Positions 48,301 through 59,889 of a stretch of 64,000 nucleotides of DNA are shown here, one piece after another. Below the pieces are notes generated by a model. That model saw only the letters and a program-made list of their open reading frames with translations. It searched no databases and had not been told where the DNA came from. The position numbers and the translations under genes are program-made. How positions within the stretch are numbered: position 1 is the stretch's first letter; each line of letters opens with the position of its first letter. This DNA comes from Physella acuta (lineage: Eukaryota; Mollusca; Gastropoda; Physidae): assembly GCF_028476545.1 (NCBI RefSeq), contig NW_026732290.1, positions 154,501 through 218,500 on the forward strand. The letters run 5' to 3'.

Positions 48301-48600
48301 TCTGTTAGTTAATAAATATTCCAGGTTTTCATAAAATTTACTGTCTTTTGGTCTATGTGGTCCGTGTACATTGACTAAGCTTAGTTTTCCCTCTTGTCCC
48401 TCGATTGTAACTATTGCTAATTTTCCCTCAGAGTCGGCGTGCGTGTCTGTTATGTTGAACTTGTTTGATGTGTTAAAAACTGTTGACCCGCTTCCCGTGA
48501 TTAGTGAACTGTAGCTGTGGTGGGCTTGAGTTAACCCTAAGTTGTGAGTGAATTTGTCTGCTGTCGTCAATAAGTAGATCATTGTCGTAATAATTTCCAT
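45349..48600 (-). pseudogene. LINE ORF2: endonuclease and reverse transcriptase, one in-frame stop
   Basis: A single frame of about 1080 codons broken only by a TGA at 46843-46845. Endonuclease motifs visible: LAGDFNFV, LDRIYAP and FSDHTAV. RT motifs: SPGPDGLTSQFF, NYRPISLLNTDYKIL, LSLDQEKAFDRV before the TGA; VRQGCPLSPILYIL and ILTYADDTAF after it (YADD at 46597-46608). C-terminal zinc motif CPLCRQNTPETETHIYLEC has CX2CX9HX4C spacing. The stop lies in the RT between the LDQEKAFDRV block and RQGCPLSP, just before GQYFTTWIK, so a truncated product would lack the YADD catalytic pair. The N-terminal endonuclease residues (usual N and QE motifs) are absent; the frame opens abruptly near LITGSGSTVF. 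That implies a small deletion at the ORF1/ORF2 junction. Confidence 0.92.
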
Positions 48601-49448
48601 CGTTGTCTATATTTATATTGTCTCTCTCCCTTACATAGGGGCTTCGGCATGCGGCCGGTCCATGTTTGGTCGTGCCACAAAGGGGGCATATCGATCTCCT
48701 GCCGTTTAGTTGTAATAGCAGGGTGTAAGTTTCTCCTCCAATTTCAAGATCAATATAGTGGGGTAGGTCCTTTAGGGGAGCGTTTGGGCAAAAATCGACT
48801 GCCCACTTGTCACTTTTGCCAATTTTTAAAGTTGACACGATTGTATCTTGCTCAGATATTTCGATCATAATTTTGTTGATCATATTCTGAATAATGGTAG
48901 GAGGTACCCACTTTAGGTGACCCCTCTGACCATTTTTATCAACATTTAACAGCAACATGCTGCTACAATAATCTGAGTGTTCGCAAATTACTACCAGGTG
49001 TAGAGAGTTATAGATTTCATCAGATTTCAGTGAGATATACCATTCGCTTGGTTTCCCTAAGTTGTAGACATAACATTAATAATTTGTGAACGGTTAATGT
49101 TCAATTCACAAGTAAACAAGTCTTCTAAGATAAATTCGTCGAGTCGACGTTCTTTTTTTCCTTTAATCAACACACGTAGCGTGTTTTTGGGATGCCGCCC
49201 AGGTGCGGACCCCGTAAGCGTAATTTTTTTGAAGAGTGTACTTACAGGTACAGGGACAGTTCTCTCCTTTTGTAACATCTCCGATTTTTCTTCCACTTTC
49301 AAGAACATTTACAGTTTCATTTGGATATGTATCCGTTACGGGTGTTGACACAGGCCAGCTGGTGGTTTGCGAGGTGTCCGTGTTATCTACGGACAGAGCG
49401 AAAGCCAGCAAAGTTTTTTGAAAGTCGTGTCTGTCTGGTTTCGGCCAT
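48601..49448 (-). pseudogene. LINE ORF1: nucleic-acid binding, CCHC zinc knuckle, frameshifted
   Basis: Likely start at 49448 (MAETRQTRLSK), followed after about a dozen codons by a frame change at a six-A run. At least two further frame changes follow (near 49260-49310 and 49060-49075). The last open part (ending near 48600) contains CPLCGTTKHGPAAC, a CX2CX4HX4C zinc knuckle typical of retroelement ORF1 proteins that coat the RNA. The upstream part around WYISLKSDEI looks RRM-like, which is weaker evidence. The ORF1 reading frame overlaps the open start of ORF2. Confidence 0.75.
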
Positions 49449-49509
49449 CTTGAATTTAAAAATCCAAAATGTTAGGTCATTTTCATGTTTACCGCAAATC
49501 GGCGGACAG

Positions 49510-49526
49510 TACATCAAAATCAGTAT
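49510..49526. repeat. LINE target-site duplication, right copy
   Basis: Identical to 43976-43992, directly outside the 5' end of the element. Confidence 0.93.
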
Positions 49527-49904
49527 AACAAATCATTATATATACCTGGATCATGGAACGTGCATCAAATGTATAAGCTATTAAATAAAGTTATAACTGT
49601 ATTAAAATAATTATGGGTTTTCATATTTCTAATTAGTCGTCTAATTAGTAATCATAAGCAAAAATAATATATCGAGCAGAATATATATATAAAATTTATA
49701 TTTTAAAAATTATTGTTATAACAAGCAAGGTATTTTTGTTTGTCTTTATTCTAAAATTAAATATGAATTTATTTACACAACTTTTGGAAAATGAAAATTG
49801 GTTACCTCCCTTGTGTAATTTATGCATAAATATTCAATGGTTTGTTATACTGCAAATTACTATTTTTTTAAAAAATATATCGATATAAGAGTTATTTAAC
49901 TTGT

Positions 49905-50028
<124 letters not shown>

Positions 50029-50117
50029 GCGTCTTCAACCGGCGAATCTTTTTGAGAGCTGCAGCAAAATTAGTATTGTCCGTTTAAGTCCCCCACCCAA
50101 TACGATACGATACAATG

Positions 50118-50148
50118 CGACCGTCAGGTTCGAACAGGAACTTAACTT
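50118..50148 (+). mobile_element. SINE family B tail scrap
   Basis: GCGACCGTCAGGTTCGAACA resembles the conserved 3' word of family B. Only about 30 bases remain. Confidence 0.4.
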
Positions 50149-50203
50149 GCATACGTACGATACGTTGCAATGTGACACAAACGACACGAGCCAGCTAACA
50201 CGC

Positions 50204-50475
50204 TACGATACGATACGATACGATACGATACGATACGATACGATACGATACGATACGATACGATACGATACGATACGATACGATACGATACGATACGATA
50301 CGATACGATACGATACGATACGATACGATACGATACGATACGATACGATACGATACGATACGATACGATACGATACGATACGATACGATACGATACGATA
50401 CGATACGATACGATACGATACGATACGATACGATACGATACGATACGATACGATACGATACGATACGATACGATA
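50204..50475 (+). repeat. (CGATA)n pentanucleotide array
   Basis: About 54 perfect units. The long RYDTI and RIVSY frames on both strands are translations of this repeat. Confidence 0.99.
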
Positions 50476-50494
50476 TGACGAGAGTTTGTTATAA

Positions 50495-50665
50495 ACCTGA
50501 AAATGCAAATTTTATTACACACTTGCCTTTTCAGGTTTCACAATAAAATTGTAATTAGACGTTTTGTATTAAATCTATTCATAAGTAAACCATCTTAAAT
50601 AAATGAAAGTAGGCTACATGTCAGAAAGAAATATTACTATTGTAAATCTGTATCAGTCCTCAAAA
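50495..50665. mobile_element. Related foldback/MITE fragment
   Basis: Shares CCTGAAAATGCAAAT, AAATTGTAATTAGACG, AAGTAAACCATCTTAAAT and CAGAAAGAAATATTACTATT with 42771-43090. It shows two element ends abutting head to head near 50497-50540. Confidence 0.6.
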
Positions 50666-50887
50666 GCCGATGATGAAAACTGCAATACTAAAGCGAACAT
50701 GCAAAGCAAACTGACGCTGTAAATTACATGTCTTGTGCGAAAAAAAAGTCTTAGAGTGTGTCATAGAGCCTAAACTTATCAATGAAGTGCCTATGAAAAG
50801 GAATATATTCTCAATAAGTGAGAGCCCAATAGGAAGTGAGTTAAATTAATTCTCCAAGATAAGCGGAGCAACAAACAAACAAACAAA

Positions 50888-51104
50888 CAGATGCGTAGCG
50901 AGGGGGGGGGGGGTAAAATATGTCTCCGGGCGCCGACCTTAGGGGGTGCTAAAATGGGTTGGAAAAAACAAATTATAAATAGTTGGGGGGGGGGGGGTGC
51001 AAATCGAAAGTTAGAGGGGGGGTGCAAATTGAAAATTTGCTTCCGAAGGGGGCGCCAAATTGAAAGATTGTCCACGGGCGCCGGGAAGGGTCGCTACGCC
51101 TCTG
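50888..51104 (-). mobile_element. CAGAGGCGTAGCGA-family transposon with perfect duplication
   Basis: Reads CAGATGCGTAGCGAGG at the left and GGGTCGCTACGCCTCTG at the right, with GGCGCC words and GTGCAAAT repeats in - orientation. Perfect 8-bp direct repeats CAAACAAA at 50880-50887 and 51105-51112, in a (CAAA)n context that slightly weakens the duplication as evidence. Confidence 0.88.
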
Positions 51105-51112
51105 CAAACAAA

Positions 51113-52940
51113 CGTAATAAAAGCCTTTTTTTTAAAAAAGGTTAGCAGACGTGTAATACAACACAACACACGAGCAATCGTGTTGCTATGGGTGACTGGA
51201 TGACATCCACGATTGTTATCCATGTAAAAAAAAATGTATCCAGTTCACCAGGCTGAACGATAATTATTCCCCGACAAAATGGAATATTTTATTGATGATA
51301 TTCAGATAAGTCGAATTCAACTCACCGCTGTCCGCGATCTGTAAACAAAAGAGTTCAACCGCAAAATAGGGCGGAGGGATATTTCATTGCCAAATATGCG
51401 TCAGCCGAGAATTAGGAGTGATCTCCCCTGAATTATCGCCCTTATATTGCGGTTAGCGCTTGATGTTATTTGTTCCTTCATTCAAAGGGGGATAATCGAG
51501 GGCTGGGTGGTGTTGGGTTTTTTTTTTTGTGGTTGATTGTTGTAAAAAAAAATAGATACAAAACGGGGTGGTCTTTGCTGAATGTGATAGTTTGTCATTA
51601 GCACAACACAGAGTTGCACTTTTGAAAGCAGCCGTAGGGGCCTTGGTGATGCAGATAAATCACGTAGAAATGATCACTCTGGATGGTTCTTTACTCAGTT
51701 TCAACAATGTCGTTTGGAACATGATGAGTTAAAAAAAAAATTCATAATGTACACGGGCGAATGATTTACAGCTTTTGACAATCTTAAGAGGGGTGGGGGT
51801 GGTGGTTAAACAGACTTAAGAACCCCCCCCCCCCCCTTTTTTTTCCAAAATAAATATTTTTTAATACTTTTAGGGAAAATGTATGCCTATGAAACAAAAA
51901 TGTAATAAATGTTTGGCATATGTTTAAGGTTGTTGGCTTTTTCTATACAAACTGTTAGGTTGCTAGTACCCTTATAAATAGCAACTTACACCTCGGGTAT
52001 TACGGCTAGGTTTAGGATTAGGATTCTTTTCAAGACTACGGTTAATGCTAAGTGTGTGGTTTAACCGATTTGTTTACCGTTTGGCAGCATTAGCGACCGT
52101 ACTCATATTTTAGAAGAGCTCATTATTATTACTCATTATAAAACACTAACACGAGAAATACATTGTCTGCCATTACCGATAAGAGTCATCCATTTATGAC
52201 GTTCACAAAAGTTTCGAATTTTAGACACTCCCCTCTTGCCCTCGTCCACAAAGTCCACTTTCCACAAAATTTCACCCCCACCCCCAGTCCACACGCGTCC
52301 ACAAGATTAGATTTTTTTTCAACCCCCCCCCCCCCCCCATATCCCTCTCCTCCTCCTCCTCCCATAGTAAAATACTACGCCTAGCTCGGATTATAGAATT
52401 AAGCTCAGCCATCAACGACTTTACAGAAAAGTTGCTCACGTTTTTAAAGCAATATTTTCTAACTGTAGATAGTGTCAACCTGAAATAAAAATATTTGTTT
52501 TTACTTGTTGGTTATTAAACCGTGGATAATGTGGTGTGAGATGGGGGAGGGGGGGGGGGGGGTTGACCACTGAATTAATATTTTTATCTTCTACATTATA
52601 TATGCTTGCATTTGTTGAATTTCATATTTAAAATAGTTAGATTTTTTTCTGTGAGAAAATTGTGTCATAGTTGCTTGTCAGCACTAAGGTCAACACGTTT
52701 ATGCACGTTTGTGAATTGGCTAAAAAATTTCTTTGCAATTTACAAACTTGGCAATGAATAGTTTAATACTAGATACAGAAACAAGTACATGTGTACATTT
52801 TAATGTACAAGTTTAGCAAACGGACATTCCGTTTAAAGTTATAGCTTTTTCCGATGTCAATTGTTTTTATTTCTTTGCAGATTTGAGAGATTACTCTCTA
52901 CTCTTTCGCCATAAGTTTATTTGTTTACTAATAATATAAT
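51113..52940. other. Unassigned AT-rich sequence
   Basis: Contains poly-C (51822-51836 and 52324-52338) and poly-G (52551-52562) runs and nothing else that I can support. Confidence 0.5.
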
Positions 52941-52949
52941 TTTTCCGTT

Positions 52950-53150
52950 CGTACCCAAGACACATGGGGCGGATGAAGTGTGGTCAGCATTATGCCCAGC
53001 CGCCTTTAATTTCCCCAACGTTGAGTCAGGTACCCATCAGAACTGAGTGGACTCAGCGAAGTTCCACTGACTTAATCCCGGTTTTGAACTTGAGAATTTC
53101 GTGTTTTCGGTCTAGCGCTCTACCGCCGGGCCAATCTTTTCCTTCGATAA
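52950..53150 (-). mobile_element. SINE family B, near full length
   Basis: On the - strand: head GGCCCGGCGGTAGAGCGCTA, body GAGTCCACTCAGTTC and GGGTACCTGACTCAACG, GGCGGCTGGGCATAATGCTG, tail CTTCATCCGCCCCATGTG. Confidence 0.85.
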
Positions 53151-53324
53151 CTAATAAAAGTATAACAAATGTAGCTAAAGAAACTCAATAAACTACATAA
53201 GACGATATGTAAATCCAAAGAACTATATTGGAACTAAAAATTTGCTTACAGTCCCATTATACACCATACTTAAGAATGCATTTCAAAATTTATTTCTCTA
53301 TGTCTTTTTCTTTCTCATTATACA

Positions 53325-53340
53325 TACATATATATATATG

Positions 53341-53402
<62 letters not shown>
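53325..53402. repeat. (TA)n microsatellite
   Basis: TA array with one early TATGTATG interruption. Confidence 0.97.
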
Positions 53403-53405
<3 letters not shown>

Positions 53406-53812
53406 CACTAAAAATGAATCTATTTTGGTGTTAAAAATATTTTGCCACGTAGAATATTAACGATTATTTGTGTTGGATACTACGCGTTTAAGGTTTTAAA
53501 TAATTCAGGGGAGAAAACTTCTACTTCTGTTCTAAAAGTCGTTAAAGTATGGCAGATATTCAAGAATAGCAAGATGGCAAAAAAGTTAAAAGATTATCTT
53601 AAAATATAGTAATAGAAATAAACAATCAATTTAGAATATCAATTAAAAAATATCATTAATTTAATTAGTAAATTTAAAATAAGTTTTTAATTACTTTATA
53701 ACCACATAACGGTTTGTGCTTATAAATATTTTTATTCAAACACGTGAACAGTGTAGAATTAGTGCTGTTTTTTTACCAATTTCTGTCGTTTATAACGAAT
53801 CAATTTATATTA

Positions 53813-54072
53813 GAAGAGAAAGCAAAGCAAACACTTGCGAAAATATTAAACACCACCAATCAAACAGCCACAATAAATAAAGCAATCACACTTAATTTAA
53901 TTAACACGACTAGACAAAGAACAGAAGACGAAAACAGACTAGTAGCAACGGCTATTTATAGATCGACTATATGGCAAATTAGGAATGAAGTCAGATATTT
54001 TTTTCACAAAATAACGGACATCGAGTTAAAAGAAATATTTCCAATGCACAACCTGAACGGTAGAAAGAGATA
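53813..54072 (+). pseudogene. LINE ORF2 C-terminal fragment
   Basis: Open frame resembles the last part of the ORF2 at 45349-48600: KAITLNLINTTRQRTEDENR and ATAIYRSTIWQIRNEVRY align with IVITLNKIPIQRDRTDLEQK and TVAIYRQTIWNSRIKAKH. Only this 3'-terminal coding stretch remains. It runs straight into the SINE-C segment at 54074. Confidence 0.75.
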
Positions 54073-54073
54073 C

Positions 54074-54288
54074 ACACCGATTTCAGCCTGCTTTTCTTTT
54101 TGGATTTTGCTTCCATAGCCTTTGTCCAACCAAGAATAAACTACAAGGCAGCAGTTGTTTGATTTTGGAGTTGTCTCTCCTAGAGTGGCTGTCCCCAGCT
54201 AACGAGCCTCATCTGCCCGAGGGTTCGAACTCGAGACTTTTCGGTTTAGCAACCATAAGCTTTACCGACTCGACCACGCCGACCCCCA
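54074..54288 (-). mobile_element. SINE family C, head and body
   Basis: On the - strand: head ending AAAAGTCTCGAGTTCGAACC, then GTTAGCTGGGGACAGCCACT, GAGACAACTCCAAAATC and AAATCCAAAAAGAAAAGCAG. The GAA-rich tail half is absent; instead it abuts the LINE fragment. Confidence 0.85.
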
Positions 54289-54583
54289 AACTGACGCTGT
54301 GAATTAGATGTCTGAAGAAAAAAAAAGGATAAATTACACAACGGCGCCCAATGTGAGGTGCAGGGTTTCTTCCAGACTTTTGCTCTAGGGGTGGGGCAAT
54401 TGAAACATTCGGGGGTGAAGCACTTAAACTTCTGGGGGTGGGGGGACTTGAAACTTCCGGGGATGGGCACTTGAAAACCATTGAGGTACCAGACTTTTCA
54501 AGTCGGAGATATCTTTTCAATCTACGTAGAATGGAATAAAGCAGATAAATCACTAATATCTCCCTCAAAATGGCAACTGTCCC

Positions 54584-54924
54584 CAGGGGCGTAGCGTCCG
54601 ATTCCGGCGCCCCGGGCGAAATATACATTTTTGCGCCCCTCCCTCCCATTCTATTAATAATTATTCCTGTCTTTAAAAAAGGTTTGTGGAGCTTCTTACC
54701 AGTAACTATCCCACTAGATATCTATTTTTGTGCCACAAAATTGATGTAAAAACAGTTAAATCAACTTGAAACGCCTTGAAGTCGTTTATTTTGGTAACCT
54801 AGAGTCCTAGACTGTATATAATTTAATATACTTCAGCTTAAAATGAGCTTTTCAATTAATTTTTCTACCCCTTTTGGCGCCCCCTTATGGTCGCTCCACC
54901 CGCCCTCCCCTAGCTACGCCACTG
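54584..54924 (+). mobile_element. CAGAGGCGTAGCGA-family transposon, long form
   Basis: Termini CAGGGGCGTAGCGTCCG and CTAGCTACGCCACTG. Flanks ACTGTCCC and ACTGTCTC match at 7 of 8. The interior (341 bp in total) has GGCGCCCCGGGCGAA and GGCGCCCCCTTATGG but a distinct AT-rich centre, shared in part with the copy at 18983. Confidence 0.85.
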
Positions 54925-55038
54925 ACTGTCTCACGTTAAGGTAAAACTATTGGAAACAGCGAGCGTGTGTCGATTTCATTGACAGCTAATATGTTTCTAA
55001 ATGGTTATTATTATTTGATTATAAATTGTCGTCCTGAT

Positions 55039-55190
55039 CAGAGACGTAGCGACCCATCCCACGCATGAGGCGTATTAACAATTTCACCCTCTCCCGTGTG
55101 TATATTGTTATTCACTTTGTTAGAGAGAAAAGCGGCAAAGGACAGGGGCATCGTCCCCTCCTCCCTGGAGAGATACCCGTAAAAATGCAC
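55039..55190 (+). mobile_element. CAGAGGCGTAGCGA-family left end, truncated
   Basis: Begins CAGAGACGTAGCGACCC. No matching right terminus found; the end is approximate. Confidence 0.45.
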
Positions 55191-55794
55191 TGATGAAGTC
55201 TGTTATTTGTTAAGTTTACCCTAAGTATGTTTCACCCTACCCTTTAGATATTTAGTATTAGTTTATAAAACCATTTGTGTAATTATAAAAATATTGCGAA
55301 AAAAAAATGTTCCAACTCTCTTATTCACGCAATCAGTTACAGTTTTAAACTGCTGGGTATAGTAATCTGAAAACTTATAGCGAAACTTCATTTTTTTTAA
55401 TATTCTAAAATATTGTATAGTTCTCAGTTTGTATATAAAATATCTCTTATCATATTTTAAAATTATTGTTTTTTAAATTCATTTGTATGCCAATTTGTTT
55501 GATTCAAATAACTTGACCAAATAAACGAATCTTTCGTGTGGTGTAAGATTACCCAGACATCAATCAACAATATTATCAATTATTCATTAGTGTCTGGTTC
55601 CATAAAATATCACGGCACCCCCCCCCCCACCCCTTCTCTCATCCCACCCTCAAGGCTTTATTACCTGTATTAGATTTAGCCTGCAACATGGGTGTACTAC
55701 ACATGCGCAAGGATATTCTTAATTAATGTCTCGAGGGTATGGGTGGGATGTTATGTGGTGTGTTGTTCTTGTGAAGTAGTATGATGCTGTCGTT

Positions 55795-56935
55795 TTAATG
55801 GCCTTGTTGTGTCGTTATGGTTGGTTTGTGGTGATGTATGGTGGAATTTTTTGTGTTCTTATGGTGGGTTTGTTGTGTCGGTATGGTGGGATGGTGGTGT
55901 CGTTATGGTGGTCTTGTGGTGTCGTAATGGTGGTCTTGTGGTGTCTTATGGTGGGTTTGTGGTATCGTTATGGTGTTCTTGTGGTGTCGTTATGGTGGGC
56001 CTGTGGCGTCGTTATGGTGGTCTTGTGGTGTCTTATGGTGGGTTTGTGGTGTCTTATGGTGGGTTTGTGGTATCGTTATGGTGTTCTTGTGGTGTCGTTA
56101 TGGTGGGCCTGTGGCGTCGTTATGGTGGTCTTGTGGTGTCTTATGGTGGTCTTGTGGTGTCTTATAGTGGGTTTGTGGTGTCGTTATGGTGGTCTTGTGG
56201 TGTCGTAATGGTGGTCTTGTGGTGTCTTATGGTGGGTTTGTGGTATCGTTATGGTGTTCTTGTGGTGTCGTTATGGTGGGCCTGTGGCGTCGTTATGGTG
56301 GTCTTGTGGTGTCGTTATGGTGGGTTTGAGGTGTCGTTATGGTGGTCTTGTGGTGTCGTTATGGTGGTCTTGTGGTGTCTTATAGTGGGTTTGTGGTGTT
56401 GTTATGGTGGTCTTATGGTGTTGTTATGGTGATCTTGTGGTGTCGTTATGGTGGTCTTGTGGTGTCGTTATGGTGGGTTTGAGGTATCGTTATGGTGGTC
56501 TTGTGGTGTCGTTATGGTGGTCTTGTGGTGTCTTATAGTGGGTTTGTGGTGTTGTTATGGTGGTCTTATGGTGTTGTTATGGTGATCTTGTGGTGTCGTT
56601 ATGGTGGTCTTGGGGTGTCGTTATGGTGGTCTTGTGGTGTCGTTATAGTGGGTTTGTAGTGTCGTTATAGTGGTCTTGTGGTGTCGTTATGGTGGTATTG
56701 TGGTGTCGTTAAATAAGGTCGTCTTGTGGTGTCGTTATGGTTTTCTTGTGGTGTCGATATGGTGGTCTTGTGGTGTCGTTATGGTGGTCTTGTGATGTTA
56801 TGGTGATCTTGTGGTGTCGTTATAGTGGTCTTCTGGTGTCTATATGTTCGGTTTATGGTGTCGAAATGATGGCATTGTGGAGTCGTTATGGTGGGTTTGT
56901 GGTGGTCTTTAGAATGGTTTTGATGTGTTGTTAAG
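55795..56935 (+). repeat. 22-bp minisatellite
   Basis: About 50 units of CTTGTGGTGTCGTTATGGTGGT with 20-base variants. Because 22 is not a multiple of 3, the same sequence is read in all three frames in turn, producing long Trp/Cys/Val/Gly-rich frames that are not genes. Confidence 0.96.
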
Positions 56936-57109
56936 TTAAAGCATCCAATTATACAGCAATCAATGCTCTGTCTTCCATTTCAATGTTTTGTTCTGGAAAA
57001 AGTTTTTACTAAGGGGTGAGCGATGTGTTCGGATTTGTGACCCTGTTTTATTCAGGCGTTAAGTTACTGACTAGCAGCGAATTTGGCTAAATCTCATCGT
57101 TATTAAACT

Positions 57110-57565
57110 GGCATGACTTCAGTCCATGATTGTGAAACAGACTTTACTTAAGCTCTGCACTATAAACTTAACTACTTAAACTATGTACTATAAACCTGAA
57201 TCTACTTAAGCTCATCACGATAAAACGGACTTGGCTTGAGAAGCCTTATGAATCTGACTCTACTTACGCTCATCATTATAAAACTGACTTGACTTAAGCT
57301 CAGCACTCAGCATTATAAAACTGAAGTGAATTAAGCTCAGCATTATAAAACTGACTTCACTTAGGCTCAGCACTCAGCATTATAAAACTAACTGGACTTC
57401 AGCTCTGCACTATATACCTGACTTGACTTAAGCTTAGCAATCATAATTTTTTAAACTGACTTGACTTAAGCTTTGCAGTATATACCTGACTTGACTTTAG
57501 CTCTGCACTCAGCATTATCAACTGACTTGACTTAAGCTCTGCTCTATCTACCTGACTCGACTAAA
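57110..57565 (+). repeat. Degenerate repeat with ACTTGACTTAAGCTC words
   Basis: ACTTGACTTAAGCTCNGCACT and CATTATAAAACTGA alternate at 30-60 base spacing. It shares the ACTTGACTTAA core with the array at 4870-5275. Confidence 0.8.
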
Positions 57566-57854
57566 ACACACCTCTTCCCTGGCCTAGCGACAACCAACAA
57601 CAAATCGTGAGTACATGACCGCCTGTCGTCGCACGTGATTTCAGTTCACGCGATTCTAACGCCACTCCCACTGTCACCTAAATGTCAAGGTCGACTCGGG
57701 GTTGACTGTCGAGGTCACGTGCCGAGTGGCAATCACGTCACAATCATGAAAGTGGACCATTATGTACAGCCGATTTAAAAAAAAATGTTTTACGGATACT
57801 TTAGGGGGATAACTTTTGTAAAGTTAAGGAAAGGTTAGGGAGTGTAGTTTAACA

Positions 57855-58060
57855 ATGAGTGTTTCTTTCAGACTTTTTCGGAGGGGGGGGGGGGTCGGAC
57901 AAAATTTTCCAAAAGGAGGGGGGTGGCACACTGGTAAAAGTATATATTTTTTATACCAATTTTATTTCGTTCGGGGGGGGGGGGGGGGAAGGGGAGTGGG
58001 GTGGGGCGGTAGACGTTCTTCTGGGGAGGCCAAAGCACCCCCCCCCCATCCAAGTGATAC
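57855..58060 (-). repeat. Dispersed repeat E fragment, inverted
   Basis: On the - strand it shows AAAAAGTCTGAAAGAAACAC and TTTTACCAGTGTGCC, in the same arrangement as at 22.8-22.95 kb. The poly-G runs match poly-C runs there. Confidence 0.65.
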
Positions 58061-58534
58061 TGTAAGAAGCTCTGCGAACAATATGTGTAGCTACTTTTCG
58101 GTTAGCCGTAACCACATAAGAAGGTATAGTGAATGGTTATCACAGCCCTCCATGCTCAAGTTCAAAGCAAGAATAGCACCTCATGTTGCAATCATAGCAT
58201 TTGTACGTATGGATGCACACAAGACAAAAACCTAACGTGCAGGTACCAAGATAATTCTAGTGGTGACACCTTTTTTTTTAATAAAACACCTGCGACCCAC
58301 GACCCCCCATAATAATTATAAAAATCTATTTCTTCTAGTTGGCGAAAATCCCGCCCGCCCAAGAAAACCCTTCGCTACCTGCTGTGGGTGGTGAGCCATA
58401 GTCTGGAAACCCACGACTGAACGTCCTACATAAATAAGACTAAACGTAACTAATACTGTTGACCATAACCAGGGGCAGATGTAGGATTCATGTCATAGAT
58501 TGGTGGGCGGGTGGGTATAGATGTTACGCATAAG

Positions 58535-58542
<8 letters not shown>

Positions 58543-58602
<60 letters not shown>
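58543..58602. repeat. (TA)n microsatellite
   Basis: About 30 units. Confidence 0.97.
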
Positions 58603-58612
<10 letters not shown>

Positions 58613-59161
58613 GAACGTGATGTCACTGTGCGCCGTCAGTAAGAGTTGAAAGAAACAAGGTGAACAAATTTCTACTTTCGTGGACTCAAGGGTATAGGAT
58701 CAACCCATCCCATACCCCCACCTTAACAACCCCGACTACCATAACTTTAACCAACCCATAATAGCCGACCAACCCTTCCGTTGATGAAACAACACCACTC
58801 GACCAACCCCCACCCCCACACATCTGTCATACCACACACATTTCATGCAATCACCCCCCCCCCCCTACTGTCTAACCCTCAATAGGCTAGAGATTTGCAT
58901 ACCTCCCAGCACGTAATACTTGAAATCTTCCTCACAATTCGCAACAGATTTACCTCGATCTGTGTGCAGTCCTTGGTATTGATTCGTTCACGTTGATGCA
59001 GGGAATGCGTCTAAGTGTGTCTATGATGGATATTTACGTAACAAATGAGTTTTGTAAATGTAGCAGTAAGTGGTTGCGTTCATCTGGAAGATTGTAGAGG
59101 GACAAAGAATGACCTTACATTGTTTCTAGTGTTTGAAGTAAGTATGGAACACCTTTGAAAT

Positions 59162-59167
59162 AATATA

Positions 59168-59238
<71 letters not shown>
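59162..59238. repeat. (TA)n microsatellite
   Basis: About 38 units with one TATGTA interruption. Confidence 0.97.
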
Positions 59239-59241
<3 letters not shown>

Positions 59242-59484
59242 TTTGATTAGCACTAATGTAAGGTCTAAGTTTTGTGAACAGGCCTGATTCTTTGTTACAT
59301 TTATAACCAGACTAGTTTTAAATACTTGTTCAAATTTTCCAAGGTGCTTTGTCGTTCACTGGTTCGGGTATGTATGTCGAGATACTGTTCAGCTGTATTT
59401 TGCTACTTTATAAAGTTTGAATTTATTTTTATTAACCCGATATGTTTCTATTTATTCTTGCCGACTAAAATACCTTTCCGAGAA

Positions 59485-59660
59485 TATGACGCCTTGCTGA
59501 CTATGACACCTTGCTGACTATGACACCTTGCTGACTATGTCACCCTGCTAACTACGACACCATTGCCAACTATGACACCTTGTTTACTATAACACCTTGA
59601 TGATTATGAAACCTTTACGTGTATGACAATTTGTCGACTATAAAATCGTCCCGACTATAA
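59485..59660 (+). repeat. 17-bp minisatellite
   Basis: GACACCTTGCTGACTAT repeated about ten times; the first three or four units are nearly perfect and the right side is decayed. Confidence 0.85.
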
Positions 59661-59889
59661 AACATGTCGTTTCTGATGCTGTTGGTTCTATTTGTCGTCA
59701 AGTCTAAAATTACCCCTGTATATGTCAGCTAGGTGTTGGGGGAGGGAGGGTGGCATCTACTTACAGGCTGTCACTATGGCTGCAGCTATAATTAGCTGAC
59801 ATTTTAAAGACCGTCAGTACCAGAGTGATGTGCATCGTGTGGTGGTGGGCGGTGGGGGGGGGGGGCTCTGTCAGCCACATGTGGATTTG

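Larger units (their letters stand above)
43993..49509 (-). mobile_element. L1/Tx1-like LINE, 5.5 kb, with target duplications
   Basis: On the - strand: a 5' leader of about 60 bases, a damaged ORF1 with a CCHC knuckle, ORF2 with endonuclease, reverse transcriptase and a C-terminal zinc motif, a long 3' UTR (about 1.36 kb), an AATAAA word and an A-rich tail. It is flanked by perfect 17-bp duplications, the mark of target-primed reverse transcription. The LDQEKAFDRV form of the RT motif and the CCHC ORF1 suggest the L1/Tx1 group, from memory of the clades. The perfect duplication says the insertion is young. Yet ORF1 is frameshifted, the start of the endonuclease is missing and ORF2 has a TGA, so this copy is not autonomous as read. 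Confidence 0.93.

Noticed and set aside
50142-50522. Long frames of RYDTI or RIVSY repeats on both strands
   Set aside because: Pure translations of the (CGATA)n array; no start context or domain.
55798-56934. Long Trp/Cys/Val/Gly frames in all three + frames
   Set aside because: A 22-bp tandem repeat cycles through the frames; not a gene.
57600-57760. Cluster of CACGTG/TCACGTG words resembling a regulatory block
   Set aside because: No gene or transcript start can be attached; too little evidence for a feature.
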